Shown: one piece after another, positions 12,259 through 13,610 of the stretch
How the letters are laid out: each line of letters begins with the position of its first letter
Numbering within the stretch: position 1 is the first letter of the stretch
From: an uncultured Clostridia bacterium
Lineage (GTDB): Bacteria > Bacillota > Clostridia > Oscillospirales > Acutalibacteraceae
Length of the DNA: 13,610 bases
Assembly (NCBI GenBank): GCA_904420155.1
Contig: CAJFUH010000162.1
Coordinates: 1 to 13,610 of the forward strand
Reading direction: 5' to 3'
The notes under the pieces: model-generated
The model's database searches: none
Seen by the model: only the letters and a program-made list of their open reading frames with translations
What the model was told of the DNA's origin: nothing
Made by a program: the position numbers and the translations under genes

Positions 12259-13610
12259 TTATCTCTCTTTTTTCCTCAGCATCCATAGAGCACCTGCCGC
12301 GCTGAGCACTGCCAAACTTGCAATGCCCGCTGCGCCCGCGTCGCCGGTCTTGGTGGGAGCTGTGCCCTCGCCTACCGGGGTAGTGGTATCTGTGGTGCCA
12401 TTGTCTGTCGCCGTATTGTCGGCATCGGTGGTGTTGTCCTCAGCGGCGTTATTCTCGTCGCCGTTTACAAATACCAGTCCGCTCATGGCAGCTTGCAGGG
12501 TGTTGGCCGCTGCGTCTACTTCCGCCTGGGTGGCGTTGGCATTCGCCGCTACCGCCTGGGCTTCCGCCAGGGCGTTGGTCAGGGCCGCCGCGCTGTCTGC
12601 GGTGTATACGCTCAGGTCAATGGCGCCCGCCTGGGCGATCATCTCGTTGAGGACGTCCTTATTCGGAGCCATCCGCAAATTGCTCATGGCTTCGATCAGC
12701 GCGTCGGTGGCCGCCTTGATCTCGTCGTCCCAGGCGTTGCCGCTGGCCAGCAGTTCTTCGCCCTTGGACAGAGCGTCCAGGAACTCCTGCTTGCCGGCTT
12801 CCACATACAGGTCTAAGTCGGGCTTAATAGCGTTGGCGATATCCACCGCTACCTGCAAGGCCGTCTTGTCTCCCTGCTTCCAATCCACCTTGGCCATGAC
12901 TTTCAACAGGCGTTCGGTGGCCTTGTTGATTTCCTGCTGGGTTGCGCCGTCTTTGACTACGATCTCCTTGGCGTTGGCCAGGGCCGCGTTGAACTCATTG
13001 ACTACCGCTTCCATGGTGTTGTCCAGGGATCCGTTGGCCAGCAGTTCTTCTGCATTGGCGATGATGGCTTCCAGTACTGTGGTAATGCCGCGTACATACA
13101 CCGTCTGGGTGGCTACGGTTCTCACTTGATAAGCCGCATCTTGATAGGTGAGGTACTCTACTGTGTAGGTGCCGTCCTGATCCAGGCTGATTTCATTGGT
13201 CAGCTGGCTTCCGTCTTTACCTGTCACACGCATATACTGTACCTTATTCTGGGCTGCCGCATCCAGATCGTAATCCGGATCGATAAAATCAGCACCTTTT
13301 AAGGAGGCGATATCATTTCCATGGATGGTAACATTGTTTTCCAACTGATTCCACAGGTCGTAAGAAGCGCCTGCCTGCTGCTCCAGCCGGACGGTTTCCG
13401 ACATTTCCTTTTCATAGGCAACCGGGCGCTGGTTATCATACTGTACGCCGGCGGTAAAGGTGACGTCGCCATATCCGGTCATCTCCAGCTCGATCAGCTT
13501 GGCGGGTCCGGTCTCTGGAATCTTGCCGTCTATCTGGAAACGGTAATACGTGTATGCCTGCGGGTTTTCTACCGTAATCGTGCAGGATTCTCCAGTATGT
13601 CCGGTTATTA
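12259..13610 (-). CDS. cell-wall-anchored surface protein with discoidin-like end and three FIVAR-like repeats (5' end outside window)
   Basis: C-terminal 449 residues of a large secreted protein; the frame is open to the right edge, so the real start is not in the window (the M encoded at 13482 is internal). Numbering from the first complete codon at 13608: residues 1-45 (VENPQAYTYYRFQIDG ... AKLIELEMTGYG) look like the end of an F5/8 type C (discoidin) carbohydrate-binding domain. About 46-173 is beta-rich, Ig-like. About 176-245, 246-314 and 315-381 are three helical FIVAR-like repeats, each with an ALxxAxxL...A...LxxAM pattern. Then come an Asp/Asn/Thr-rich wall-spanning linker, the sorting-type motif PTKTGD (about 418-423), a hydrophobic helix and the basic tail RKKER. 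Such architecture is common in large extracellular glycoside hydrolases of gut Firmicutes; the catalytic part, if any, is outside. Base composition looks more GC-rich than its neighbours. Confidence 0.88.
   Translation of the reverse strand, partial: ITGHTGESCTITVENPQAYTYYRFQIDGKIPETGPAKLIELEMTGYGDVTFTAGVQYDNQRPVAYEKEMSETVRLEQQAGASYDLWNQLENNVTIHGNDIASLKGADFIDPDYDLDAAAQNKVQYMRVTGKDGSQLTNEISLDQDGTYTVEYLTYQDAAYQVRTVATQTVYVRGITTVLEAIIANAEELLANGSLDNTMEAVVNEFNAALANAKEIVVKDGATQQEINKATERLLKVMAKVDWKQGDKTALQVAVDIANAIKPDLDLYVEAGKQEFLDALSKGEELLASGNAWDDEIKAATDALIEAMSNLRMAPNKDVLNEMIAQAGAIDLSVYTADSAAALTNALAEAQAVAANANATQAEVDAAANTLQAAMSGLVFVNGDENNAAEDNTTDADNTATDNGTTDTTTPVGEGTAPTKTGDAGAAGIASLAVLSAAGALWMLRKKER

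Noticed and set aside
12323..13129. Long plus-strand open frame opposite the surface-protein gene
   Set aside because: It mirrors the Ala-rich repeat region in antisense, has a low-complexity Ala/Ser/Leu product and no ribosome binding site; the minus strand has clear domains and an anchor.
12259..13610. CRISPR or DNA tandem repeats in the repeat region of the surface protein
   Set aside because: The repeats are seen only at protein level (FIVAR-like); no regularly spaced identical DNA repeats are visible.

Overview
The window looks like chromosome from a low-to-moderate GC, Gram-positive anaerobe of the class Clostridia, probably a gut Oscillospiraceae/Ruminococcaceae-like organism. This is inferred from protein character, strong AGGAGG-type ribosome binding sites, near-consensus sigma-A promoters with 17-bp spacers, CsoR-type metal regulation, and a PxTGD-anchored surface protein with FIVAR repeats. 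No database search was run. No rRNA, tRNA, CRISPR, insertion sequence or phage gene was seen.

Layout. (1) 1-1500, minus strand: an operon with a clear promoter, a membrane-anchored protein of unknown function, then a BcrA-like ABC ATPase that runs off the left edge. (2) 1540-2777, plus strand: two overlapping genes for flavodoxin-fold proteins. The first carries the cysteine cluster of iron-sulfur flavoproteins and the second carries the FMN phosphate loop. They converge, through a bidirectional terminator, on a minus-strand orotate-phosphoribosyltransferase-like gene (2902-3531). (3) 3691-6594, minus strand: a copper operon, copA then csoR. Its promoter overlaps a long perfect CsoR-type palindrome. 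CopA carries a CopZ-like domain fused at its C-terminus, and that domain keeps its own ribosome binding site and ATG. (4) 6595-7220: a gene-poor stretch ending in a 67-residue orphan gene with a terminator. (5) 7269-8980, plus strand: a cytoplasmic type I sulfatase with its own promoter. It converges on a 58-residue small gene (8984-9160, minus). (6) 9336-12163: a second metal-export locus. It holds a small HMA-fold protein that has lost its CxxC site (plus), a P1B ATPase with no N-terminal HMA domain (minus, with its own CsoR-like operator), and a second CsoR-family gene with its own promoter (minus). (7) 12171-13610, minus strand: the C-terminal part of a large cell-surface protein with a discoidin-like end, three FIVAR-like repeats and a cell-wall anchor.

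The main theme is two parallel CsoR/P1B-ATPase modules within 8.5 kb, each with a different operator and a different way of supplying the HMA domain. CopA has HMA domains fused at both ends. The second ATPase has none, but a cysteine-less HMA protein is encoded next to it. This second module is the best candidate for something under-described, because its metal is not predictable from the motifs seen. The other unusual items are the flavoprotein pair with complementary losses and the phosphoribosyltransferase-like protein with a damaged PRPP loop.
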